DNA from: Roseateles_B sp041912595
GTDB lineage: Bacteria; Pseudomonadota; Gammaproteobacteria; Burkholderiales; Burkholderiaceae_C
Assembly: GCA_041912595.1 (NCBI GenBank)
Contig: JAYRMR010000027.1
Coordinates: 1-64,000 of the forward strand
Length of the DNA stretch: 64,000 nucleotides
Direction: 5' to 3'
Shown here: positions 27,701-34,642 of the stretch, piece by piece
Layout: each line of letters opens with the position of its first letter
Position numbering within the stretch: position 1 is the first letter of the stretch
Position numbers and translations under genes: made by a program
Notes under the pieces: model-generated
What the model saw: only the letters and a program-made list of their open reading frames with translations
Database searches by the model: none
What the model was told of the DNA's origin: nothing

Positions 27701-28323
27701 GCGCCCGAGAAGCGCGAGAGCGCCCAGCCGTAGAGGCCGAACTCGAGGTACTCCGCCACATTGCCCGGATGCACGATGGGCATGCTCCAGGCCTGCAGGG
27801 CGAGGTCGCTCTGGTGCGGCGTGGAGGAGGAGACGCAGCCGTGGTCGTCCCCGCAGACGACGAGCACGCCGCCCTGCGTGGAGGTGCCGTAGACATTGCC
27901 GTGCTTGAGCGCATCGCCCGAGCGGTCCACGCCGGGGCCCTTGCCGTACCACATCGCGAACACGCCATCGACCGTGCGCTTGGGGTCGAGCGCCACGCGC
28001 TGCACGCCCAGGCAGGCCGTGGCGGCCAGGTCTTCGTTGATGGCCGGCAGGAAGTTCACCTGCGCGGCGTCGAGGAACTTCTTGGCCTTCCACAGCTGCT
28101 GGTCGACCATGCCCAGCGGCGAGCCGCGGTAGCCGGAGACGAAGCCCGCGGTCTTCAGGCCGTTGCGCTCGTCCAGCGCCTTCTGGGCCAGCAGCAGACG
28201 CACCAGGGCCTGGGTGCCCGTGAGGAAGACCTGGCCGCTGGAAGCGCTGAGGTTGTCCGACAGCTTGTAGGGGCGCAGCGCCGGCACATCGGGGCTCGGG
28301 GCGGGCGTGAGGGCATCGGACAT
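24724..28323 (-). CDS. Indolepyruvate ferredoxin oxidoreductase family protein (fused alpha/beta type)
   Basis: A 1199-residue cytoplasmic enzyme that oxidatively decarboxylates an aryl or branched 2-oxo acid to the acyl-CoA, passing electrons to ferredoxin. The N-terminal part carries the pyruvate-oxidoreductase-like region, the middle part the thiamine diphosphate region (GIGCHFMASWMERGTSGLIQMGAEG), and about residue 650 has a ferredoxin-type motif CEGCGDCGQASNC. A gamma-type domain (VTGVGGTGVVTVG) follows. Archaeal enzymes split this into IorA and IorB; the fused form is common in proteobacteria. AGGAG precedes the start. It is divergent from an Lrp-family gene, its likely regulator. It may serve phenylalanine/tyrosine/tryptophan or branched-chain catabolism. 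Confidence 0.93.
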   Translation of the reverse strand: MSDALTPAPSPDVPALRPYKLSDNLSASSGQVFLTGTQALVRLLLAQKALDERNGLKTAGFVSGYRGSPLGMVDQQLWKAKKFLDAAQVNFLPAINEDLAATACLGVQRVALDPKRTVDGVFAMWYGKGPGVDRSGDALKHGNVYGTSTQGGVLVVCGDDHGCVSSSTPHQSDLALQAWSMPIVHPGNVAEYLEFGLYGWALSRFSGAWVGFKAISEVVESGMTVDLDRVPLDFELPVDYVAPTNLHIRQVDLPSLDLESRLAHKVDAVLAFAKLNSIDKHIVTSPRATLGIVTVGKAHYDFMEVLRRLDLDPNALAAAGVRVYKVGLVFPLEPTRMREFAQGLTDMLVIEEKAPVVERQIKELLYHLPDAQRPRVVGKTDEHGAAVLSALGELRPSRIMATVADWLARLNPALDRRHLVVDFLTPCLLSNEADGVRRQPYFCSGCPHNTSTKLPEGSRALAGIGCHFMASWMERGTSGLIQMGAEGVDWAAHSRFTTEKHVFQNLGDGTYYHSGYLAIRQAIAARANITYKILYNDAVAMTGGQPVDGTTSVPQIARQVEAEGVKRLAVVSDEPEKYVGHEGQFPPKTTFHPRADLDAVQRELREIEGVTVLIYDQTCAAEKRRRRKKGEFYDPPKRVFINEAVCEGCGDCGQASNCLSVVPVETDWGRKRAIEQSSCNKDFSCVNGFCPSFVSVHGAQLKKKVGSGFTAADLTREIDAIQPPAAWQWTGPFDMLVTGVGGTGVVTVGALVSMAAHLEGKQASVLDFMGFAQKGGSVLSFVRVAPTQDLLNQVRIDTQQADVLLACDMVVGASPDALGTVKPGRTVILANTHELPTAAFVRNPDARLQGQGLLAKMQHAVGGSDELLDTIDAQSIAQTLMGDTMPSNIIMLGACWQRGLIPVSFAALMRAIELNGVAVEGNKTAFALGRLAIAAPEALRRLAGQPEATPVQLLLGQDKLDGEDGLISRRLRFLTDYQDAAYAQRYLALVQEIRLAEGRLGELGQGERLSKAVARYLAKLMAIKDEYEVARLYTDGRFEQALKEQFQSFERLSFHMAPPLVSKPGADGRAKKIELGSWTFSALKLLAGLKGLRGGWLDIFGKTEERRMERQLLADYEQLLRREILPLLQPGLEKPRYELMLALARLPEKIRGYGHVKLANVVTARAQWKDLLDRLQGKVQDATPVASAAPIRIKGVAEL

Positions 28324-28424
28324 GGGGGTCTCCTGGCGCGGGTTCTTGTAGGGAAAACTGCGCGAGATTTTTGGCGAGCCCTGGCAGTGTTTGTTTCTTC
28401 AATTCCCCCTGTCAAGCGGGTGGA

Positions 28425-28441
28425 TGAGAGAATTCATCTCA
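28425..28441. promoter_or_regulatory. Candidate Lrp-type operator in the divergent promoter
   Basis: TGAGA-N7-TCTCA, an inverted repeat with 5-bp arms around an AT-rich core (GAATTCA), lies in the 130-bp gap between the oxidoreductase and Lrp-family genes, 12 bp before the regulator's start. Lrp/AsnC regulators often bind such sites and repress themselves. Confidence 0.4.
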
Positions 28442-28453
28442 AGGAGGCTTGAT

Positions 28454-28924
28454 ATGGAGTTGGAACGTTTCGATCGGGCGACGCGCCAGATCCTGGAGGC
28501 GCTGCAGGCGGACGCCCGCCTGTCGACGCAGGCGCTGGCCGAGCGCGTGGGGCTGTCGGCCACGCCGGTGTGGCGGCGCGTGAAGGAGCTGGAGGACAGC
28601 GGCGTGATCCGGCGTCACGTGGCCCTCGTGGACCGCGAGAAGCTGGGGCTGTCGATCTGCGTGCTGGCCAATGTCAGCCTCGTGCGGCACAGCGAGGGCG
28701 CGGTCGAGCAGTTCGAGCAGCTCGTGCTGACGAGCCGCGAGATCATCGAGTGCCACGGCATCACCGGCGAGGCGGACTACGTGATCAAGGTCGTCGTGCC
28801 CGACATGAAGGCCTACGACCAGTTCCTGCAGAGCAAGGTCTTCAAGGTGCCGGGCGTGGCCAGCGTGCGCAGCAACGTGGTGCTGCGCGAGGTGAAGTAC
28901 GAGACGGCGCTGCCGGTGGGCTGA
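28454..28924 (+). CDS. Lrp/AsnC family transcriptional regulator
   Basis: A 156-residue DNA-binding regulator. It has an N-terminal winged helix-turn-helix (FDRATRQILEALQADARLSTQALAERVGLSATPVWRRVKELEDSGVI) and a C-terminal RAM ligand-binding domain (about residues 65-145: GITGEADYVIKVVVPDMKAY). AAGGAGG lies 6 bp before the ATG at 28454, which decides the start over an in-frame upstream ATG at 28391. It is divergent from the indolepyruvate oxidoreductase gene, which suggests control of that gene in response to an amino acid, possibly an aromatic one (inference). It is followed 7 bp later by a convergent gene. Confidence 0.93.
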   Translation: MELERFDRATRQILEALQADARLSTQALAERVGLSATPVWRRVKELEDSGVIRRHVALVDREKLGLSICVLANVSLVRHSEGAVEQFEQLVLTSREIIECHGITGEADYVIKVVVPDMKAYDQFLQSKVFKVPGVASVRSNVVLREVKYETALPVG

Positions 28925-28931
28925 GCGCCGC

Positions 28932-29735
28932 TCAGAGCGCGCCCACGCGCAGCGTGGCGGGCTCGCTGGTGTGCAGCACCTTGCCGGGCTCGAGGTTGTC
29001 GACGAACTCCAGCTTCAGCGTGTAGCGGCCCTTGGGCGGGCGCAGCCAGGCCTCCGTCTCGCCGCCCGCGAAGTCCATCAGCTCGGCGGCGCGGCCTTCG
29101 GGCTGGACCTGCAGGCGGAAGTGGCCGGTGCCCTTTTCCTTGAGTGCCTGGTGCGACACGTTCAGCGCCGAGGCGTGGAAGAGGACCTGCACCGGCGTGC
29201 TCTCGCCCACCTCCGCCTGGACCGGCCGCACAGAGACGCCCGGCTTCTGCAGGGACGCCGGGTCGATGTCCTTGCGCTGCGCCGTCACCGTCACCTTGAT
29301 GGGCTTGCTGTAGACGAAGTTGGGCACGTGGCGGTGGTCGGCCAGCACGAGACGCAGCGTGTAGACGCCCGGCTGCAGGTTCAGCGCCGTCTCCATCTGG
29401 CCCTTGCCGAAGTGGATGTACTGCTCGGTGAAGGGCAGGGGCTTGGAGAAGTCCAGCGGCAGGTCGCGGTTGATCAGCAGGTGGTGGTGGCCGGTGTGGG
29501 CCTGCGCCTTCGTGATCGGGGCGATGCCGAAGCCCGTGAGGCCGAAGCGCACGATGTAGGGCGTCTCGATGCGGGCGCCGTCCTCGAGGTTCGTGAAGTG
29601 GGCCGACTTCTCCATGCGCGGCGCCTGCGTGAGCCAGGGGTGGTTCGTGGCGGCCACGGCGGGCAGGGCACACGCCAGCAGCGAGGCGATCACGGCGGCG
29701 GAACGGAGGGCGGCAAGGGCGGGGCGGCGCGGCAT
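28932..29735 (-). CDS. Exported DUF4399 protein with a second related domain
   Basis: A 267-residue periplasmic protein with a signal peptide ending near ALPAVAA. The first domain (about residues 35-140) is a clear DUF4399, with VRFGLTGFGIAPI, TGHHHLLINRDLP and LQPGVYTLRLVLADHRHVPN. The second half (about 160-267) has a similar order of elements (VLFHASALNVSHQAL..TGHFRLQVQP..LRPPKGRYTLKLEFVD) without the HHH motif, so it looks like a diverged repeat of the first. The histidine cluster could bind metal. GGAG precedes the ATG; a longer reading frame upstream lacks a signal peptide. Function unknown. Confidence 0.83.
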   Translation of the reverse strand: MPRRPALAALRSAAVIASLLACALPAVAATNHPWLTQAPRMEKSAHFTNLEDGARIETPYIVRFGLTGFGIAPITKAQAHTGHHHLLINRDLPLDFSKPLPFTEQYIHFGKGQMETALNLQPGVYTLRLVLADHRHVPNFVYSKPIKVTVTAQRKDIDPASLQKPGVSVRPVQAEVGESTPVQVLFHASALNVSHQALKEKGTGHFRLQVQPEGRAAELMDFAGGETEAWLRPPKGRYTLKLEFVDNLEPGKVLHTSEPATLRVGAL

Positions 29736-29930
29736 GGAGGCTCCAGGGCGCGCATGCGCCGGAAAAATGACCGCGAAGTGTAGTGGGCGGCCGTGACGAC
29801 TGCGCGGAGACACCTCCACTCATGGGGTCAGGTTTTGCCTCTTGCGATCCCAGCCTTTGCCTGGGGGCAAGGCTGGCATGGACAATGCGGGCTGAGCCTG
29901 CGGGATCCCTGGCAGGCGGCGGAGGTGTCC

Positions 29931-30608
29931 ATGTTCACGGTCTATGGTCTTGCGGGGCGCGTCGTCAGCGGCGACATCGAGCAGCTGGCGCGTTCCGATG
30001 CCGTGCAGGCGCTGGCCCGGGTGCGTGCCACGGCGGCGGTCGGGCGCGGCGCGGAGGTGGCCGGCGCGGCGCTGCAGCCGGTGCAGGCCGGCCTGCCGTC
30101 CTCGCCCGAGGCGCGGCCGGTGGGGGTGCGTCAGGCACTGGCGCAGTACGAGGGTTCACCGGACCGCGAGCACCCGCTGTCCCGGGTCCGCGCGGTGATG
30201 AGCAGCCCCGCCTTCTGCCTGTCCGCCGGCATGAGCATCGACGAGGCCTGGCAGGCGCTGCAGCGCCGCGGTCTGGGCCAGGCGCCCGTGCTGTCGGCGG
30301 ACGGTCGCCTCGTCGGCCTGCTGCTGCGCGGCGAGCTGCTGCCGCCGTCGTTGATGGGCTCGGCGGATCTGCCCAATCCCTGGCACTGGCAGCACCTGCT
30401 CACCGAGACGGTCGAGCAGCACATGCTCTCGCCCGTGCCCGGCGCCAGCCCGCAGACCTCGCTGCGGCAGCTCTCGCGCCTGATGCTGGACCTGCGCCTG
30501 CCGGGGCTGCCCGTGGTGGACGAGGCCGGCGGCGTGACGGGCTTTGTGTCGCGCAGCGACCTGCTCAAGGCGCTGGCCCACGAGCCGCCGCTGGATCTCT
30601 GGGGCTGA
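29931..30608 (+). CDS. CBS domain-containing protein
   Basis: A 225-residue cytoplasmic protein. After an N-terminal segment (MFTVYGLAGRVVSGDIEQL) and a linker, two CBS motifs form a Bateman module (about residues 85-140 and 160-220: VMSSPAFCLSAGMSIDEAW and MLSPVPGASPQTSLRQLSRLM..GLPVVDEAGGVTGFVSRSDLL). Such modules bind adenine nucleotides or similar ligands. No catalytic domain is attached. GGAGG lies 5 bp before the ATG at 29931. It may be a stand-alone nucleotide sensor; the partner is unknown. It converges on the EAL gene 21 bp downstream. Confidence 0.87.
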   Translation: MFTVYGLAGRVVSGDIEQLARSDAVQALARVRATAAVGRGAEVAGAALQPVQAGLPSSPEARPVGVRQALAQYEGSPDREHPLSRVRAVMSSPAFCLSAGMSIDEAWQALQRRGLGQAPVLSADGRLVGLLLRGELLPPSLMGSADLPNPWHWQHLLTETVEQHMLSPVPGASPQTSLRQLSRLMLDLRLPGLPVVDEAGGVTGFVSRSDLLKALAHEPPLDLWG

Positions 30609-30629
30609 GGCGCTCCGGCCGCCCGAAGT

Positions 30630-32342
30630 TCAGCGCCGCTGGCGCGACTGCAGCCAGCCGGGGTACTCCGCCGCGGGCATGGCCGCCGCGTAGAGCCAGC
30701 CCTGAGCGGAATGCACGCCGATGTCGCGCAGGAAGGCCTCCTGCGAGATGGTCTCCACGCCCTCGGCCACGATGCTCAGGTTGAGCTCCTTGGCCACGCT
30801 CACCACCGACTTCATCAGCGCCTCGCTGCGCTCCTGCTCGGGGCCGGACTTCAGGAAGGAGCGGTCCAGCTTGATGACGTCGATGGGCAGCCGGGCCAGC
30901 ATGGCCAGCGAGGAGAAGCCCGTCCCGAAGTCGTCGAGATAGACCTTGTAGCCGAGGCCCCGGCATTCCTGCATGAAGGCGGCCGTGCGCGCCTGGTCGC
31001 CGATGACGCTGCTCTCGGTGAGCTCCACGTCGAGCAGACCGTGCGCCGCGCGCTGGCATTCGGACAGCCAGCGCAGCAGGTCGGCATCCTGGAACTGCCG
31101 GGCGCTGATGTTGACGGCGATGCGCGTGGGCAGGCCCAGGGCGCGCCACTGCGTCGCCTGCGAGGCGGCGCTGACGATGACCCAGCGGCCGATGGCGGCG
31201 ATCTGGCCGTTGTCCTCGGCGCGGGCGATGAAGAGGTCGGGACGAATGAGGCCGCGCTTGGGGTGACGCCAGCGCAGCAGCGCCTCGACGCCCAGGCAGT
31301 GCCCGGTGCGCAGGTCGAGCTTGGGCTGGTAGTGCAGCTCGAGCTGCTGCAGCTCCAGCGCCTTGCGCAGGTGATGGTCCAGCCACAGTCGCTCGCGGGC
31401 GCGCTGCTGCATGCGGGGGTCGTAGACGCGCTGCGTGCGGCCGCCGTCCTCCTGGGCGCTGTGCAGCGCGGTGTCGGCGTTGCGCAGCAGCTCCTCCAGC
31501 TCGGCGCCGTGCAGCGGATGGCAGGCGATGCCGATGCTGACGGGCACCACGAGCTCGGTGCGCTTGAGGCTCAAGGGCTGCGTGAAGCGCTGCAGCACCA
31601 TGCGGCCGAGGCGCTGCATCTCCTCGATGCCGCCGGGGCCGGGCATCAGGACGGTGAATTCGACGCCCAGCGATCGCGCCACCACCGCGGGGGCGGGCAG
31701 CAGGGTCTTGAGCGCGCTGGCCACGGCCACGAGCACCTCGTCGGCGCCGTCCGGGCCGAAGTTGTCGCGCAGCAGGCTGAAGTCGCGCGGCTTGATGGCG
31801 AGCAGCCCGAACTCCTCGCGCCGTTCGATCAGGCTCAGCAGGCGCTCGCGCAGGGCGTAGCGGCTGATGAGGCCGGTGAGCTCGTCCTCGTAGACCAGCG
31901 TGTGCAGGACCTCGTTCTGCAGCTCCTGGCTCTCGCTGCCCGTGCCGACGCCGGCATCGGGGCCGAGGTCCGTGCCGCACAGCACGAGCTGGCGCCGCGC
32001 CGGCCCGGCGCTGTGCAGACGCTGGATCTGCCAGAGGTAGAGGTGGTCCCCCTCGGGGGTCGGGCAGCGCAGCTCCTCCTGCCACAGCGGGTCGGGCTGC
32101 CCGGCGGCCTTGGCGAGCTGGGCCAGCAGGGGCGCGGGCAGGGACTGCAGCGAGCTGACGGCGCAGCCCCGCAGCTGGCTCGGGCGCAGCCCGGTCAGGG
32201 CTCCGAAGCCGGCATTGGCCTGGCTGATGCGGCCCTGCTCGTCCACGAGGGCGAGGGCCAGCCCTTGCAGCTCGCTCAGGGCGTGATCCAGTGGCCCGGC
32301 GTCGCGCGGGAGGCGCTCGGAGGCGATCGGGGAGGGACTCAT
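30630..32342 (-). CDS. PAS-GGDEF(degenerate)-EAL cyclic-di-GMP phosphodiesterase
   Basis: A 570-residue cytoplasmic signalling protein with no membrane segments. It has a PAS-like sensor (about 20-130), a GGDEF domain whose active-site loop reads SLGVEF in place of GGDEF (no cyclase activity expected; it may bind GTP), and a C-terminal EAL domain with key residues: EALLRW, NISARQFQ, ELTESSVI, DDFGTGFSS, KLDRSF and EGVET. It should therefore hydrolyse c-di-GMP to pGpG, favouring motility. The start MSPSPIASERLPRD lacks a good ribosome binding site. It is divergent from cheZ (187-bp gap), so both may answer to the same motility signal (inference). Confidence 0.92.
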   Translation of the reverse strand: MSPSPIASERLPRDAGPLDHALSELQGLALALVDEQGRISQANAGFGALTGLRPSQLRGCAVSSLQSLPAPLLAQLAKAAGQPDPLWQEELRCPTPEGDHLYLWQIQRLHSAGPARRQLVLCGTDLGPDAGVGTGSESQELQNEVLHTLVYEDELTGLISRYALRERLLSLIERREEFGLLAIKPRDFSLLRDNFGPDGADEVLVAVASALKTLLPAPAVVARSLGVEFTVLMPGPGGIEEMQRLGRMVLQRFTQPLSLKRTELVVPVSIGIACHPLHGAELEELLRNADTALHSAQEDGGRTQRVYDPRMQQRARERLWLDHHLRKALELQQLELHYQPKLDLRTGHCLGVEALLRWRHPKRGLIRPDLFIARAEDNGQIAAIGRWVIVSAASQATQWRALGLPTRIAVNISARQFQDADLLRWLSECQRAAHGLLDVELTESSVIGDQARTAAFMQECRGLGYKVYLDDFGTGFSSLAMLARLPIDVIKLDRSFLKSGPEQERSEALMKSVVSVAKELNLSIVAEGVETISQEAFLRDIGVHSAQGWLYAAAMPAAEYPGWLQSRQRR

Positions 32343-32529
32343 GACAGCTAGGTGCCCGTGCTGGCCAGTTTGGGCGCAGTATCGCCCGCGATCCAAAAGC
32401 GAAGTGTGTGATTTGTCGTGCAAATGGCGGCTTTCGTGGGCGCATGGCCGGCGTTCCGCGCGACTACGATGCCCGAGTGCGGCAGGCGATGGGCCTGATC
32501 GCCACCCAGGGAACAGCACGATCACCGCC

Positions 32530-33132
32530 ATGTCAGACGACCCGATTCGCCCGGAGCCGGCCAGCGACCCGGCCTTGCACAGCGAACTGAGTGCGGAAGC
32601 GCTGCGCGTGCTGCACAAGGTCGTCGAGGAACTGCCGGACGCCTGCGAACGCCTGCGCTATGTGCAGGAGATGACCGAGCAGGCGGCCAACAAGGTGCTG
32701 AACCTCGTCGAGAAGGCCCAGGGCGATGCCGGCGAGGTCGGCAAGAAGGGGCAGGATCTGGCCGAGGCCCTGGAGCGCCTGGCGTCGTCCAACGACATGA
32801 GCGTGGACCGCGCCCGCGCCATGATGCGCCTGTGTGCGGCCTATGCCCGCCAGGCCAGCGGCTTCGCCGAGCGCGAGCAGGGCCTGCACACCGAGCTGAT
32901 GCTGGCCCAGGGCTTCCAGGATCTGTCGGGGCAGGTGATCAACAAGGTCATCGGCATGCTGGACCGGGTGGAGAGCCCGCTGCAGCAGCTGCTGGCGAGC
33001 TCCGAGCCGCCCGCGGCCGCGGAGGAGGCCAGCGTCGCCGGTTCCAGCGCGGCGCTGGAGGGCGTGCAGACGCCCGACAAGGCGCTCAAGCAGGACGACG
33101 TGGACGACCTGCTGGCCTCGCTGGGCTTCTGA
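32530..33132 (+). CDS. cheZ: Chemotaxis CheY-P phosphatase CheZ
   Basis: Dephosphorylates CheY-P at the flagellar/receptor complex. It has 200 residues, close to E. coli CheZ (214). The long helical hairpin carries the catalytic segment LAQGFQDLSGQVINKV (Asp and Gln that place the attacking water), and the C-terminus QDDVDDLLASLGF is the CheY-binding peptide. The start MSDDPIRPEP was chosen as the first plausible Met; the frame extends upstream without conservation. No cheA, cheY or cheW lies in the window, so it is detached from any che operon here. It is divergent from the EAL gene. Confidence 0.93.
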   Translation: MSDDPIRPEPASDPALHSELSAEALRVLHKVVEELPDACERLRYVQEMTEQAANKVLNLVEKAQGDAGEVGKKGQDLAEALERLASSNDMSVDRARAMMRLCAAYARQASGFAEREQGLHTELMLAQGFQDLSGQVINKVIGMLDRVESPLQQLLASSEPPAAAEEASVAGSSAALEGVQTPDKALKQDDVDDLLASLGF

Positions 33133-33141
33133 TCGCCCGCG

Positions 33142-33978
33142 CTAGCTGAGCAGCCCACTCTGCCAGTGGCGCGTCTGCAGGCCGTAATAGCCGGCCAGCA
33201 GCGCATACAGGCGCGGGTGCACGCGGGCCATGTCCTCGCCCTGCTCGAAGAAGCTCTCGCTGGCCACGGCGAAGAACTCGGCCTCGTCCGTCGCGGCGTA
33301 GGGATCGAGCAGCGTCGGCTCCCCCATCGCCAGCGCCTGCCTCAGCCGCTGGAACTCCTGCTGCATGACGGCCGCCCAGTGCGCATGCGCCTCGCGGCTG
33401 CCCAGCGGGGGCGCGCCGTTGGCCCGGCCGTTGGCCTGGTCGAGCTGGTGGGCGAATTCGTGGATCACCACATTGCGCCCGTCGTGCGGCGCCTGCGCGC
33501 CGGCCAGCACGTCCTGCCAGGACAGGATCACCTGCCCCTGCTGCCAGGACTCGCCGCTGAGCCAGTCACGGCGCTCCATCTGCACCCCGGCCCCGAGTTC
33601 ATGCACGCGCTGCACCGCGAAGGCCGCCGGGTAGACCACGACCTGGCTGAGTTGCGGATAGACGCCGCGGGCATGGCCCAGCAGCGGCAGGCAGGCCTGG
33701 GCGGCGATCAGCACCTTCATGGCCGTGCTGACCTTGAACCCGGCGCTGCCGATGACCGGCTTCTCGGCCACGAAGACCTGGATCAGCTGCTGAAGACGGC
33801 GCTGCTGGGGCGGGCTCAGCCGGCGGTACAGCGGCCATTCACGACGCAGCAGGCTGCGCCAGGCGGCCGGGAACGGGGCAGCCATCCAGCGCTGACGCTG
33901 CCGCCGGCGTTGCCACGGGGGCAGCAGGAGCAGGGCCAGGGCGAGCAGGCCGAGGAGGCTGAGGAGCAGGAGCGGCAT
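33142..33978 (-). CDS. mtfA: MtfA-like zinc-dependent peptidase
   Basis: A 278-residue member of the MtfA (DgsA anti-repressor) family, which in E. coli binds the repressor Mlc and influences ptsG expression. The zinc site is VVIHEFAHQLD (HExxH) with the third ligand in DEAEFFAVASESFFE. The N-terminus MPLLLLSLLGLLALALLLLP is a membrane anchor, which E. coli MtfA lacks. A longer reading frame continues upstream to 34239 but is low-complexity and not family-like. It ends 9 bp from the cheZ stop and converges on it. Confidence 0.9.
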   Translation of the reverse strand: MPLLLLSLLGLLALALLLLPPWQRRRQRQRWMAAPFPAAWRSLLRREWPLYRRLSPPQQRRLQQLIQVFVAEKPVIGSAGFKVSTAMKVLIAAQACLPLLGHARGVYPQLSQVVVYPAAFAVQRVHELGAGVQMERRDWLSGESWQQGQVILSWQDVLAGAQAPHDGRNVVIHEFAHQLDQANGRANGAPPLGSREAHAHWAAVMQQEFQRLRQALAMGEPTLLDPYAATDEAEFFAVASESFFEQGEDMARVHPRLYALLAGYYGLQTRHWQSGLLS

Positions 33979-34500
33979 GGCGGTGTCGGATATCGCGTGG
34001 AAAGCGGCAGGTGGGGCCGGCGATGTCCACTGCAAGGGGAGGGAAACACCGCCCGATCGGAGGCCGGCAGGGCCGTGGGGCGCCCCGTTCCGGTGCGCCG
34101 AGGTGCGCAAGCGCCCCCGACTGGGCCGGATCCGCACCCCGGGCGGCCGCCCTGGCGCAGACCACTTGAATCCCGGCGGGCGAGGGTGAGGCGCCGTCGC
34201 CACACTTTGCAACACTCGCGGCCTTTTGGGGGCTTCCACTAGCTGGCCGGCGGGGCCCTGCTGCCAGAATTCGGCCCAGGCTCATCCGCGCAACGGCTGG
34301 CCGCCCCGTCGTCGGCCCTGTCATCTAGCTTGCACATGGCCGCGGCACACTGGGCGCCGGCCCGTCGATGACGCCAGGCGGTGTCGTGGCCGGCAGGCTC
34401 CGGCGCCGCGTCTGTCCATGCGGTCCGGCGGGCGTCAGCCCGGCGCGGGCCGGCCCCGGAGTGACTCCCGCATGCGTTTTTTTGTGCTGAGTCCGGTGAG
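33979..34500. other. Gene-free stretch upstream of the TonB receptor
   Basis: About 520 bp with no supportable gene. The open frames here are GC-rich shadows rich in Arg, Pro and Gly, with no ribosome binding site or known family. GC content falls near 34480, marking the start of the promoter region of the TonB-dependent receptor. Confidence 0.6.
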
Positions 34501-34502
34501 CG

Positions 34503-34543
34503 AAAACGTTTGGCTTTTTGAGAAACCGAGAAGTAAAACGTTT
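34503..34543. promoter_or_regulatory. Twin AAAACGTTTG sites upstream of the TonB receptor
   Basis: AAAACGTTTG occurs at 34503-34512 and again at 34535-34544, exactly 32 bp apart, about three helical turns. Each contains the palindrome AAACGTTT. This is the layout expected for two operator half-complexes bound on one DNA face, for example by a LacI-family repressor. They lie 100-140 bp before the receptor start in an AT-rich stretch. Confidence 0.5.
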
Positions 34544-34575
34544 GCGCTTGATCTGGTTTCTGTTGTGTGCACTTG

Positions 34576-34617
34576 ACCCGCCGGGCTGGATGAGCTTGGG
34601 CGGGTTGTCGGTTTTTT
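34576..34617 (+). promoter_or_regulatory. Terminator-like hairpin in the TonB-receptor leader
   Basis: ACCCGCC (34576-34582) and GGCGGGT (34599-34605) form a 7-bp stem, followed by TGTCGG and six T residues ending 26 bp before the ATG. It has the look of an intrinsic terminator in a leader, though the T-run is displaced by 6 nt and the loop is long. Attenuation is possible but unproven. Confidence 0.35.
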
Positions 34618-34642
34618 CATTCTTCCTAGAGGAGTTGTCGGC

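Noticed and set aside
24859..28452. Plus-strand open frame of 1197 codons opposite the indolepyruvate oxidoreductase
   Set aside because: Antisense shadow; the minus-strand protein has thiamine and iron-sulfur motifs.
31650..31720. Active diguanylate cyclase in the EAL protein
   Set aside because: The loop reads SLGVEF in place of GGDEF/GGEEF, so catalysis is not expected.
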